Assembly: GCF_022063185.1 (NCBI RefSeq)
Contig: NZ_CP091913.1
Span: 4,476,001 to 4,540,000 of the forward strand
DNA length: 64,000 nucleotides
Source of the DNA: Nostoc sp. UHCC 0870
GTDB taxonomy: Bacteria; Cyanobacteriota; Cyanobacteriia; Cyanobacteriales; Nostocaceae
Reading direction: 5' to 3'
Shown: positions 45,843 to 54,366 of the stretch, piece after piece
Numbering within the stretch: the first letter of the stretch is position 1
Layout: the number at the start of each line of letters is the position of its first letter
The notes under the pieces: model-generated
Database searches by the model: none
Told to the model about the DNA's origin: nothing
What the model saw: only the letters and a program-made list of their open reading frames with translations
Program-made: the position numbers and the translations under genes

Positions 45843-46904
45843 ATGAAAAAAGTCGTCGTTGGTCTTTCGGGTGGCGTTGATAGTTCCACCGCCGCCGCTA
45901 TTCTCCACCATCAGGGCTATGAAGTGATTGGTTTGACCCTTTGGCTAATGAAAGGCAAAGGCCAGTGTTGCTCTGAAGGTATGATCGACGCGGCTTATAT
46001 TTGTGAACAGTTGGGCATTCCTCATCAAGTTGTAGATATGCGGGATGTCTTTCAAACTCATATTGTTGATTACCTGGTGAATGGTTACAGCGTGGGAATT
46101 ACGCCCTTACCTTGTTCCCAGTGTAATAAAACGGTGAAGTTCGGCCCAATGGTACAATATGCCCGTGAAGAATTGGGATGCGATCGCATTGCCACTGGTC
46201 ATTATGCCCGCATTAGCTACAATGAAGCTACGGAACGTTACGAATTATTAAGAGCTATTGACCGTAATAAAGACCAATCCTACTTTCTGTATGATTTGTC
46301 TCAAGATTTACTAGCAGCATCATTATTTCCTCTAGGGGAAATGCAAAAAGCTGACACCCGCCGCATCGCTGCTGAACACGGCTTAAAGACTGCTGATAAG
46401 CCAGAAAGTCAAGATTTGTGCTTAGTGGAAAGTAACGGTTCTATGCGAGCATTTCTGGATAAATATATCGCTCCCAAAACAGGTGATATCGTCGATACCA
46501 CAGGCAAAGTTTTGGGACAACATGATGGTGTCCATCACTACACTATTGGTCAGCGCAAAGGCATCGGCATTGCTGCGGCTGAACCATTGTATGTGATTGA
46601 ATTAGACGCGGTGAATAATAAAGTAATAGTAGGCGATCGCACCAAAGCAACTCAGTCTGAATGTACAGTTAGCCGAGTTAATTGGGTATCTATGGCTGAA
46701 CCAACTTCCCCCATTCGTGCGGAAGTACAAGTTCGCTACCGTTCTAGTCCTGAATCGGTGACAGTTATACCTTTAGAAAACTCCCGCGTGCGTTTGGTGT
46801 TTGACGAACCCCAATTCAGCATCACCCCCGGACAAGCTGCTGTCTGGTACGACGGCGAAAAAGTTCTCGGTGGGGGAATTATTGAATTGAGTGCTGAGTG
46901 CTGA
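45843..46904 (+). CDS. mnmA: tRNA-specific 2-thiouridylase MnmA
   Basis: 353 residues. It makes 2-thiouridine at wobble position 34 of tRNA-Lys, -Glu and -Gln. Seen: PP-loop GLSGGVDSS (7-15), catalytic Cys94 in CSQCNKTVKF and Cys193 in ESQDLCLVE, then the central and beta-barrel domains (YTIGQRKGIGI, VRYRSSPES). Length and motifs are normal. The stop lies in GAGTGCTGAGTGC repeat DNA. Confidence 0.97.
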   Translation: MKKVVVGLSGGVDSSTAAAILHHQGYEVIGLTLWLMKGKGQCCSEGMIDAAYICEQLGIPHQVVDMRDVFQTHIVDYLVNGYSVGITPLPCSQCNKTVKFGPMVQYAREELGCDRIATGHYARISYNEATERYELLRAIDRNKDQSYFLYDLSQDLLAASLFPLGEMQKADTRRIAAEHGLKTADKPESQDLCLVESNGSMRAFLDKYIAPKTGDIVDTTGKVLGQHDGVHHYTIGQRKGIGIAAAEPLYVIELDAVNNKVIVGDRTKATQSECTVSRVNWVSMAEPTSPIRAEVQVRYRSSPESVTVIPLENSRVRLVFDEPQFSITPGQAAVWYDGEKVLGGGIIELSAEC

Positions 46905-47160
46905 GAATGTAGGTTGGGTTGACGTAAGGAAACCCAAGATAGATCATAGTGTTGGGTTAGGCGATCGCTTGGTTTGGACTTAGGACTCAAGGAGTTTGTA
47001 ATTACATCAAAGGACGAGAAGTTTGAGAACCCCAACCTAGTAGCCAAAAAACAGGATGTGGGTTTCCAATTGCCAAAATTGGTGTGATATTTAGTTTGGT
47101 AACTGAAGCCGCTATTGCTTTGTAAAGCATTAATAGCGGTTTGCCGCCACCAGTCTGGGA

Positions 47161-48282
47161 TCAGCTGCCCATCAGTGCCTGGGCTAGCCCGATGAAAAGC
47201 GGTATTGCCACGGCAATCGCAACCGGCGTGCCGATGGCTGTGGAAGCACCTATGTAGGCGGAGGGATTGGCTGACGGGATACCAGCTCGTAAAGTGGGCG
47301 GACCTGAGATGTCTGAACTGGAGGCGGCAATGACGGCCAGGAGCGCGACACCGCCAGGGCTGAACCCCGTGGCGTAGTGGGCAATCATGCCGAGACCGAA
47401 GGCAATAAACCCATGCAGGAGCGGTGCTACCAGGGCATATACGGCGTACCACTGGGCTACCTTGCGTAGCTCGCCAATCCTTGACCAAGCCTCCATACCC
47501 ATTATCAGCATTAGTATTGAAAGCAGGCCGCGGAAGAGAGGCTCATAGAAGCTTTCAAAAACACTTTCCGGCCGGGTTATTATGCCTAGAGTGAGGCCGA
47601 GCAGCAGTGCCGATAGAGCAGAACCCTGGAGGCTTTCCTGCACGATGGGCCATATCTCGACCCGCTTGCCTGCGGTAGCGCGCTGCTGGCTGAGATACTC
47701 CTGCCTGGTGCTGGGATACTCCTGCTCGTTGGGATATTCGCCTGCGATAACTGCCTGCTTGCTGAGATATTCCTCCTGGCTGTCATACTTGTCGCGCTTC
47801 TTGCTGGTATAAATGCTGGCCACGACGATCGCAGTCACGAGCGCGGGGATGTCCATGAAGGGATAGAGTGCGCCAGCCCAGGGTTCGTATTTCATGCCTT
47901 GCGCTTCCATTACCGTTATGCCGGCAGCGAGGGTAGAGCCACTCACCGCACCGAACAAGCCTGCCGTCGCAACGGCATCCACGGTTCTGATGCCCGGCAG
48001 CTTGGCCAAGGTATATCGCCCGATGAACACGATCAGGATACCCGTTACCACAGCGAACAGCCCGGGCAACAGCATCTCCGTCAGATTAGAATTGCGGATC
48101 GCAATGCCGCCGCTCAGTCCGACTTTGATGAGGAGCATGAAGACGATGAACTTATATATCGCATCTGGAATTTGCAGTTGGCTACCGAGGGCGGCAATGA
48201 CTATACCACCAATCAGAAAGCTAAGTGTCGGGGACTGCAATTGAGCCCCGAATTTCGTCAAGAAATCGGACAAGAAATCCAC
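47161..48282 (-). CDS. sbtA: Sodium-dependent bicarbonate transporter SbtA
   Basis: 373 residues from GTG 48282, preceded by AGGAGG eight bases upstream. It is a high-affinity Na+/HCO3- symporter of the carbon-concentrating mechanism in the plasma membrane. Seen: MDFLSDFLTKF, AVSGSTLAAGI, ALYPFMDIPALVTAI, ILMLIMGMEAWSRIGELRK and SSSDISGPPTLRAG; a cytosolic loop between the two halves has repeated EEYLSKQ/QEYLSQQ. The coding DNA is visibly GC-richer than its neighbours. The SbtB-type regulator is encoded divergently 1.6 kb away. Confidence 0.96.
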   Translation of the reverse strand: MDFLSDFLTKFGAQLQSPTLSFLIGGIVIAALGSQLQIPDAIYKFIVFMLLIKVGLSGGIAIRNSNLTEMLLPGLFAVVTGILIVFIGRYTLAKLPGIRTVDAVATAGLFGAVSGSTLAAGITVMEAQGMKYEPWAGALYPFMDIPALVTAIVVASIYTSKKRDKYDSQEEYLSKQAVIAGEYPNEQEYPSTRQEYLSQQRATAGKRVEIWPIVQESLQGSALSALLLGLTLGIITRPESVFESFYEPLFRGLLSILMLIMGMEAWSRIGELRKVAQWYAVYALVAPLLHGFIAFGLGMIAHYATGFSPGGVALLAVIAASSSDISGPPTLRAGIPSANPSAYIGASTAIGTPVAIAVAIPLFIGLAQALMGS

Positions 48283-48316
48283 GTTGTAATTCCTCCTTGA
48301 TTCAGATATTAGGGGT
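48258..48316 (-). repeat. sbtA start/leader segment, copy 1 (functional)
   Basis: 59 bases covering the ribosome site, start codon and first eight codons of sbtA. The same 59 bases with about one change occur at 49416-49474. Confidence 0.85.
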
Positions 48317-48322
48317 CAAAAC

Positions 48323-48452
48323 AATTCAAAATTCTCAATTCAAAATTGCAATCATTAGGAGCTTGAACCCACTACTGATTGAAGACAAATTCAAAATTCA
48401 AAATTCTCAATTCAAAATTGCAATTATAGGAGCTTGAACCTAGTACTGATTG
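48323..48452. repeat. Two ~58-bp tandem units in the sbtA upstream region
   Basis: Units 48323-48381 and 48395-48452 each contain AATTCTCAATTCAAAATTGC, AGGAGCTTGAACC and TACTGATTG. They are followed by the palindromes GCGTAGCGTCCCGTAGGGA and CCACTGAACAAAGTTCAGTGG. The block lies between the sbtA leader and its presumed promoter and is missing from the duplicate promoter copy. Confidence 0.7.
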
Positions 48453-48590
48453 TTCGCGTAGCGTCCCGTAGGGAAGACCACTGAACAAAGTTCAGTGGGG
48501 GCTTGTACCCAGAATTAATTAATTCAAAATAAATCTTCTTCTTAATTTTGCATTTTGCATTTTGAATTCAAAAAATGTTAGTACGGCAGA

Positions 48591-48760
48591 TATGTGATTA
48601 ACTTTATCTTAAAATTCTTACAAATTTGCGATCGCTCTACATGGATCTGCTACGTAATTTCAAATTCAAATCATAAGTTTTCCTTTTAGTTTCAAAAAAC
48701 CTATATATCTCTGGTAAATGTGAATTGCAATCATAGGCTTTTCTCTATACATTGTTGTTA
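48591..48760 (-). promoter_or_regulatory. Presumed sbtA promoter region, copy 1 of direct repeat
   Basis: 170 bases about 90% identical by eye to 49482-49651, oriented the same way. It includes AACTTTATCTTAAAATTC, TCAAATTCAAATCATAAG and TTTTCTCTATACATTG. Because copy 2 directly abuts a duplicated sbtA leader, this block is probably the ancestral sbtA promoter. A binding site for a CCM regulator such as NdhR/CcmR is plausible but not identified. Confidence 0.6.
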
Positions 48761-48960
48761 TTAAGAATTGCTTTTTATTTTTGAATTTTGAATTTTGAAT
48801 TTTGAATTTTTAAGCTGGCTGGATCTGCGCGGGACTGGCCTGCTCCATCCTACCTGTCCAGTCAAACCGGCTAGCGTCTGCTTGTTTTCACCAGAGGACG
48901 GTATGGGGCTGGCCAAATCGGAAGAGTTGCGTGGACACCACTCTTATAGCAATGCCTGAG

Positions 48961-49206
48961 CTAATCAATCCACATTTCGGGGGGAGTTGTTGACGGCACA
49001 TAAGTCTTGGATGGACTGTAACTGGCGAGGTTAAACCACCCCACCGCCAGTAGGAGACCGAACCCACAGCCCAACAAAAAAGTCCAGGCGTGAGAAGGAT
49101 CGAGTACGCAGAGCAGGCGGCGATCGCCGCTATATACCTGCACTAGCCAGCCTTCGCTGGTGTTGTCAAATCTGGTTTGCAGTTTAGTTGAGTCAAACTT
49201 GTTCAT
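48961..49206 (-). CDS. Small membrane protein between sbtA and sbtB
   Basis: 81 residues from ATG 49206, with GGAG eight bases upstream. A soluble N-terminus (GWLVQVYSGDRRLLCVLDP) precedes one membrane span (WTFLLGCGFGLLLAVGWF) and a short Pro/Ser/Thr tail ending in PEMWID. The DNA is GC-rich like sbtA and sbtB. It lies downstream of the duplicated sbtA promoter and leader, so it may be expressed from that copy under carbon limitation. Not recognised; a link with bicarbonate uptake is inference. Confidence 0.6.
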   Translation of the reverse strand: MNKFDSTKLQTRFDNTSEGWLVQVYSGDRRLLCVLDPSHAWTFLLGCGFGLLLAVGWFNLASYSPSKTYVPSTTPPEMWID

Positions 49207-49415
49207 TGTCTACGCTCCATGATCATCGAATGTGTGTGGCGGTGGCGGTTACTTGCGCGCCGCTATGGAAACACCTGTCAGAAATTCACCTGTGAATGGA
49301 GAGTGTCTCAAGGAGAGAGACTGGGTCGCTCAAACCTGACATTGATGTCGAACAGAAGACAGACATCTATGCTTTCGCCTTGAACGATATTCTTACGTTT
49401 ATATTTAGAAGCGCA

Positions 49416-49474
49416 TCAAGAAATCGGACAAGAAATCCACATTGTAATTCCTCCTTGATTCAGATATTAGGGGT
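49416..49474 (-). pseudogene. Truncated duplicate of sbtA 5' end
   Basis: Repeats the sbtA ribosome site and start codon (GTG at 49440), reading MDFLSDFLMRF then stop at 49405-49407. One base change also creates an ATG (49442) giving an eight-codon frame. It is therefore a sbtA start fragment that could serve as a leader peptide for the 81-residue gene. Confidence 0.75.
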
Positions 49475-49481
49475 TGACAAA

Positions 49482-49651
49482 TATGTGCTTAACTTTATCT
49501 TAAAATTCTTACAAATTTGCGATTGCTCTACATGAATCTGCGAAGTAATTTCAAATTCAAATCATAAGTTTTACTTTTATTTTCAAAAAACCTATATATC
49601 TCTGTTCAATGTGAATTGTAATCATAGGATTTTCTCTATACATTGTTGCTA
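49482..49651 (-). promoter_or_regulatory. Duplicate sbtA promoter region, copy 2
   Basis: 170-base direct repeat of 48591-48760, only seven bases upstream of the duplicated sbtA leader. On the minus strand it would drive the truncated sbtA leader and the 81-residue membrane protein gene. It may also be close enough to influence the divergent sbtB. Confidence 0.6.
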
Positions 49652-49869
49652 ATAAAAACCTTTACCGAATGGTGTGAAGAGCAGGTGTCATCGTGTCAAA
49701 AGTATAAGTGTTTTTTATAAAATACTTCCGCTAATCTGAGTCAATTTTTCTCAATAGAGGTGAGTAGATTTGCCGATCTTTAGCATAAACTTAAAGATAT
49801 GGTTCAAAGCAAGACTCGATGGTTTTGCTTTGAATTGTCGTATATAGAACGTATCAGGAGGTAACCCAC

Positions 49870-50187
49870 ATGACCCAGAAAGCCAGTAAGCTTGTCATCG
49901 TCACGGAAAAGGTGCTGCTGAAAAAGGTCGCCAAGATCATCGACGAAGCCGGTGCTACCGGTTATACGGTGGTGGCCGCTGGAGGTAAAGGCAGTCGCGG
50001 CGTGCGATCGTCGGGACAACCCACCGTTGGCGACATCTACACTAATGTAAAGTTCGAGGTACTCACCCCCAGTCGGGATATGGCCGTGAAGATTGCGGAT
50101 GAGGTCGCAGCGCAGTTTTTCAAAGATTATTCGGGTATCACCTATATCTGTGACGTGATGGAGGTACTGTACGCACACCAGTTCTGA
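49870..50187 (+). CDS. sbtB: PII-like signalling protein SbtB
   Basis: 105 residues, preceded by AGGAGG. SbtB is a trimeric PII-like protein that binds adenine nucleotides, including cAMP, and controls SbtA. Seen: SKLVIVTEKVLLKKVAKIID, the T-loop-type GGKGSRGVRSSGQPTVGDI, KFEVLTPSRDMAVKIADEVA and ITYICDVMEVLYAHQF. The sequence ends there, without the C-terminal CGPEGC-type redox loop seen in Synechocystis SbtB. The gene is GC-rich and divergent from sbtA rather than following it. Confidence 0.93.
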   Translation: MTQKASKLVIVTEKVLLKKVAKIIDEAGATGYTVVAAGGKGSRGVRSSGQPTVGDIYTNVKFEVLTPSRDMAVKIADEVAAQFFKDYSGITYICDVMEVLYAHQF

Positions 50188-50491
50188 GTCAAAACCCCAG
50201 CAATTCTACTTTTAGCAAGAAGCTGTTCAAGCCCTGGGAATCTCGGTATTGTAATGACATCGGAGAGATCCAAGAGAGCTAGAGTGGTTGCAAGAACGGG
50301 GTTTGTTCGACACCATCGTCGGTTCGTTTCGGCAGCGTTTGTCGTCGCTACCGAACAAACGCATAGCCAAAAACACTCGCTACGGGATGGAGGATGCCGC
50401 TTTGAGCGTTTTTAGCGTGTTGCTCACCCAGGGCGGAGAGCGATTTTTTTTTGGGGAGATGAGAATAGCAATGCGATAAGATGACTAATGA
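50188..50491. other. Spacer with transposase scar beside sbtB
   Basis: The first 70 bases after sbtB show no feature; 50258-50440 is a transposase N-terminal fragment (separate entry). The rest is GGAGAGCGATTTTTTTTTGG and a TGACTAATGACTAAT tract reaching the VOC-like gene stop. Confidence 0.5.
50258..50440 (+). pseudogene. Transposase N-terminal fragment
   Basis: About 60 codons in one frame without a normal start. FRQRLSSLPNKR ... KNTRYGMEDAALSVFSV matches the N-terminus of a DDE transposase family common in bacteria (typically continuing FFTQSPSFLAYQ). The frame breaks after LLTQ. It is a scar of a mobile element next to the sbt island. Confidence 0.65.
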
Positions 50492-51139
50492 CTAATTCGC
50501 TACTTCGGCTATTTCAATAACCCGCCCTTCATAATCTTTAACTAGAAAATTTAGGGGTTTTTGATTGCGAATCTTAAACTTTAACCCGCGTGTTTCTACC
50601 CGCAATAAAATCATTTCTAAACAGTCACGGTCAAAACAAACATGACGTTGCTGATTTTTAGTCCCCAAACTCGCACCAGTAATAACGTGAAGTTGGGTGT
50701 TTTTCTTTAATTGATACCATAGTCCATCATTACCGTTGTTCATGGTTTTACCTGACCAACTGGGACTGGTGGACATATATAACGGATCTATCCCCGTCGC
50801 GCCTATGGTTTGTTCGTAATTGTAGTAGTAGTGCAATGGTACTTCTGCGGCTGGCAAATCTAGCAGCCCTTCATATAATTGTCGGGCAATCTCTAAATCA
50901 GACACCATCACAGTATGCACTTTGGGCGCACTGGTGAGGAAGAGCCACATAGCACCTGCATAGGCTGCTAGTAGCATCACCATAATGCCTTGGGTGGAAA
51001 ATAGGCTATCTAAGGGTAGGGACGGCAAGAATGAGCCTAAAGTCAGAGGCGGGAGCAGAAACGATATGACACTAGCTGCTATAACCATGAACAAATTAGA
51101 AATTATATAAAGGTAGCCGCTTTTATTATTGTCGATCAA
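50492..51139 (-). CDS. Membrane-anchored VOC/glyoxalase-fold protein
   Basis: 215 residues from TTG 51139; an ATG at 51088 is possible. Two hydrophobic segments lie in the first ~70 residues (LFMVIAASVISFLLPP and GIMVMLLAAYAGAMWLF), then a VOC fold: VHTVMVSDLEIARQLYEGLL, HVCFDRDCLEMILLRVE and VKDYEGRVIEIAEV. The usual metal positions are only partly obvious. Relatives are glyoxalase/bleomycin-resistance-like proteins. Function unknown; not clearly part of the peptide cluster. Confidence 0.65.
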   Translation of the reverse strand: MIDNNKSGYLYIISNLFMVIAASVISFLLPPLTLGSFLPSLPLDSLFSTQGIMVMLLAAYAGAMWLFLTSAPKVHTVMVSDLEIARQLYEGLLDLPAAEVPLHYYYNYEQTIGATGIDPLYMSTSPSWSGKTMNNGNDGLWYQLKKNTQLHVITGASLGTKNQQRHVCFDRDCLEMILLRVETRGLKFKIRNQKPLNFLVKDYEGRVIEIAEVAN

Positions 51140-51304
51140 GACTTAAAAGAGGTCTTTATCTAGTGTACCAAGACTAAACTTGTCTGAGTTTTAATCTAAA
51201 AATATTCTTTACTACATTATGAAGTGCGGAATGTGGGTTTTAATACCATTTTGAGCAAATCAGAATACGATTGTCCGAAAGTTGCGTTTGATAAATTGGT
51301 GCAG

Positions 51305-54187
51305 CTATGCCATTTGCCGAGCCATTAACTGGGCAAATAGTCCTTCTTGTGCAGCTAGCTGGTCAAAAGTTCCTTGTTGTACAATCTGTCCTGCTTGTAA
51401 TACATAGATGCGATGCGCGTTGCGGATTGTGCTGAGTCGATGGGCAATTACAACACGAGTGACTTGCATTTTATCCAAACTTTTACTAACAATAGCTTGT
51501 GTCTTATTGTCTAAAGCACTGGTAGCTTCATCAAACAGCAAAACGCGGGGTTTCAATGCTAACGCGCGAGCAATTAAAAGTCGCTGTCGTTGTCCTCCAG
51601 AAAGATTACTTCCACCTTCACTAACTACAGTGTGCATTTGCATTGGCATAGCGATAATATCTTCAGCTAAACCTGATGCTCTAGCTGCTTCCCAAGCTTC
51701 TTCTAGAGTAATCCCCGCACCAGCAGCGATATTCTCAAAAATGGAACCTGACATTAATTGACTGTTTTGCAAGACTACGCCTAACTGTCGGCGCACTGCT
51801 TCTACATCCAAGCCAGACAAGTCTTGACCGTCGTAGTATATACTACCTGCTTCTGGAGTTTCAAATCCCAGTAACAACCTGAATATAGTGGATTTACCAC
51901 TTCCAGAACCCCCCACAAGGGCAATAAATTCTCCTGGCTCCGCAGAAATATTGAGATTATCGAGTATTAGCGAACCATCTTGGCGATAGCGAAAGGTGAC
52001 GCGATCCACAGCGATTCTACCAATTAACTTGCCAGGATCGGCTTTGCTGGTATTCACTTCTGGTATACTTGCCAGAATGGGCTGGGTGCGTTTCCACTGG
52101 GGAATAACCTGTAAAACTTCGGTGACAGTGTTGCTCAGGTCTGTAGTTCCTTTGATAAAGTTTCCATAGGCTGTGTTAAAGGCTAAAAAAGTACCAAGAG
52201 ATAGACCAATAGTTCCTGAATTCTGTGCTTCTTCAAGTAGTTTGATGGTAAACCAAAATAAGGCTCCATTAGTCACTATGGGTATGACTGTGTTGAAAAA
52301 TATCACAGCGTCTTCTACTTGTTGTGTACTGAGTTCCAGCTTGATTTGCTGACTGTAGTTTTTACTCCAAGCGGCAAAGGCGCGTTCTTGTGCGCCAGCA
52401 ATATGTAGTTTAGAAATACCATTAATCAGCTGCACTGTTTGTCCAAAAATTTTGCCCTGTAATTCCAACAGAGGTTGCACTTTACGCAGCAACATTACAC
52501 CAGAAATTGTCGTGAATGCGATCGCTATGACTGCAAACGCCACCGCAACTAAAGCTAATTTGTAGTTGTAATAAAATAACTGCCCCAAATAAAACAGTGT
52601 AAACAGACTACTGAAGAGATTTATCAAGATTCTGCCACCTAATTGGCGACGGATTGCACTTACCGAAGATACGCGGGAAAGTAAATCACCTGTGGTGTAT
52701 TGACGGAAAAATGAGATTGGTAAGTTTAACAGCCTGTCACAAGTAGCGGCTTGAGTCGAAGCATCTCCAAAGGTTTCTGTTCGTAGAATCGCAAATCCTT
52801 GAGTTATCTGAAATAAAGCTGTACCCAAAGCAGCAACGAGCAATCCCAAGCCGATTTGCAACAATAAACCGCGATCGCTATCTGGTATGGCATTGTCCAT
52901 CATAATTGCCGTGGCTTGGGGAGTGAGCATCCCTAGTAATGTCACGGCAATACCAGTAAATACAATTGTCAGTATATCTCTGGCACGTCCTTTGAGGGTA
53001 AATTGCAGTAAACTCAAAGCTCCCAGCACTCGATCCGGCAAAGGCCGATAAAACATATAAGCAACGGGAGCTACTTTTGTAGCTACGCCCTCATCCACCC
53101 GCGTGCGAGTGCGTTCCACTGGATCGAAGATTTCATAGCGATTTGTCGCAACTTGTAACAGTGCCACTGGTCGATTGTCTTGAGTGTAAGCCAGAAGCGA
53201 ACTACAATCTTTTTCCCACCAATTGTCTCGCAATAGCACTCGCCGCATTCTCATCCGCGAAGCCCGAACGATCGCTTCTAGTGGCTCTTTCAGCCGCTTC
53301 AGGTTCTCAGAACGAGCCGGAGGTCTAATTTTCACGCCGATAGCTTTGCCGACTGCACCAGCCGCAACTAATAAAGGCGTACCTTCTAGGAAAAAATCGC
53401 CATCTTGGTAATTCAGGGTTGATGCTAACTCTCCTACAGCCTCGGCTGTCACTTGACGGTTGAGACGTTGGCGATCGCCCAACCGCATCAGTTCTTCTTG
53501 GGCTTCTTGATGCTCTAAAATGTCAATGCAGCGCAGCAGTTGAGTATTTAGCTGGGATAGCCCGGTAAGAATAATATCTGAGTTGTCAATTTCGGAAGTT
53601 GTAATAGTAGCAAATTGAACTGTATCTCTGGCTTCTAGCCACATTTTATCGTTGAGGGGAAAAGTTGCAGTTGGGCTGAAGAGAGTTAGTTCGTCAAAAC
53701 CCAGAAACTTGACAGTACCTTCCTTCATCTGTACCCAGCAGACAACCCCTGGTTCTGGTTGAAAAGTTTGACCGTTAATTAAGGAAAGTCGGCTGCTTCC
53801 CTCAGTTCTAACTTGAATTACTGGAGTGGGAATCGAAGAAAGTGCAGTACCAACTTGCTTGAGCCAAGATTCTACCAAAGCGATGGCTTTCACATTTCCA
53901 TTGGCTATTAATTCCCGGAAAGACTCAGGGTGTAGTTGTAGTAATTTTATCTCACCCATTGGCACGGCTAAAATTTGGCGTTGCTGATTGCCTGATATAG
54001 CAGCAGTTCCAAAAAGAGCCTCGCCTCGACCCATCGTACATAGATAACGGCGAGTGCCTTCTATTACACCATCTTTAATTGTGACGGCAAACAATGCCAC
54101 AGAGCCAGATTGAACTACCCAAATCCGATCAAGATCGTTTAACAATATCGGCTCATTTCCCTGAATTTGGTACAGTTGTCCCCGCAT
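51305..54187 (-). CDS. NHLM-type ABC transporter (second subunit, permease/ATPase)
   Basis: 960 residues from ATG 54187 (GGAGTAAGG upstream); an earlier ATG 13 codons up lacks a site. An N-terminal cNMP-binding-like region (about 1-110) precedes a long linker, then an ABC exporter membrane domain (about 400-680) and an ATPase with GGSGSGKST, LSGGQRQR and LLFDEAT. It lacks a C39 peptidase. The architecture matches the NHLM_micro_ABC2 family that accompanies Nif11/nitrile-hydratase leader peptides. It is the last gene of the export set, 180 bases after the C39 ABC gene. Confidence 0.9.
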   Translation of the reverse strand: MRGQLYQIQGNEPILLNDLDRIWVVQSGSVALFAVTIKDGVIEGTRRYLCTMGRGEALFGTAAISGNQQRQILAVPMGEIKLLQLHPESFRELIANGNVKAIALVESWLKQVGTALSSIPTPVIQVRTEGSSRLSLINGQTFQPEPGVVCWVQMKEGTVKFLGFDELTLFSPTATFPLNDKMWLEARDTVQFATITTSEIDNSDIILTGLSQLNTQLLRCIDILEHQEAQEELMRLGDRQRLNRQVTAEAVGELASTLNYQDGDFFLEGTPLLVAAGAVGKAIGVKIRPPARSENLKRLKEPLEAIVRASRMRMRRVLLRDNWWEKDCSSLLAYTQDNRPVALLQVATNRYEIFDPVERTRTRVDEGVATKVAPVAYMFYRPLPDRVLGALSLLQFTLKGRARDILTIVFTGIAVTLLGMLTPQATAIMMDNAIPDSDRGLLLQIGLGLLVAALGTALFQITQGFAILRTETFGDASTQAATCDRLLNLPISFFRQYTTGDLLSRVSSVSAIRRQLGGRILINLFSSLFTLFYLGQLFYYNYKLALVAVAFAVIAIAFTTISGVMLLRKVQPLLELQGKIFGQTVQLINGISKLHIAGAQERAFAAWSKNYSQQIKLELSTQQVEDAVIFFNTVIPIVTNGALFWFTIKLLEEAQNSGTIGLSLGTFLAFNTAYGNFIKGTTDLSNTVTEVLQVIPQWKRTQPILASIPEVNTSKADPGKLIGRIAVDRVTFRYRQDGSLILDNLNISAEPGEFIALVGGSGSGKSTIFRLLLGFETPEAGSIYYDGQDLSGLDVEAVRRQLGVVLQNSQLMSGSIFENIAAGAGITLEEAWEAARASGLAEDIIAMPMQMHTVVSEGGSNLSGGQRQRLLIARALALKPRVLLFDEATSALDNKTQAIVSKSLDKMQVTRVVIAHRLSTIRNAHRIYVLQAGQIVQQGTFDQLAAQEGLFAQLMARQMA

Positions 54188-54366
54188 TGTTGCCTTACTC
54201 CAATTAAAAATAAAAAAGTTTAACAAAATGTAGGGGTTTAAATCCCCGGCTTCTATCCAGGCGCAAGTGTTGTGGCGGGGTCTAAATCCACGTTACAACA
54301 CGTAATTGCGTTAGCGTAGCGGGACGAAGTCCATTGCGAATTGCGAATTGCGAATTGCGAATTGGT

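Noticed and set aside
46736..47488. Long minus-strand frame over the mnmA end and sbtA end
   Set aside because: Arg/Cys/His-rich composition typical of an out-of-frame reading of GC-rich sbtA and of mnmA antisense.
47899..48300. Plus-strand frame antisense to sbtA
   Set aside because: Exact antisense of a well-supported transporter; composition fits an antisense artefact of GC-rich DNA.
49296..49535. Plus-strand frame with DVEQKTDIYAFALNDIL, superficially kinase-like
   Set aside because: It crosses the duplicated sbtA leader and has no start, length or further motifs of a kinase; possibly a decayed fragment, not supportable.
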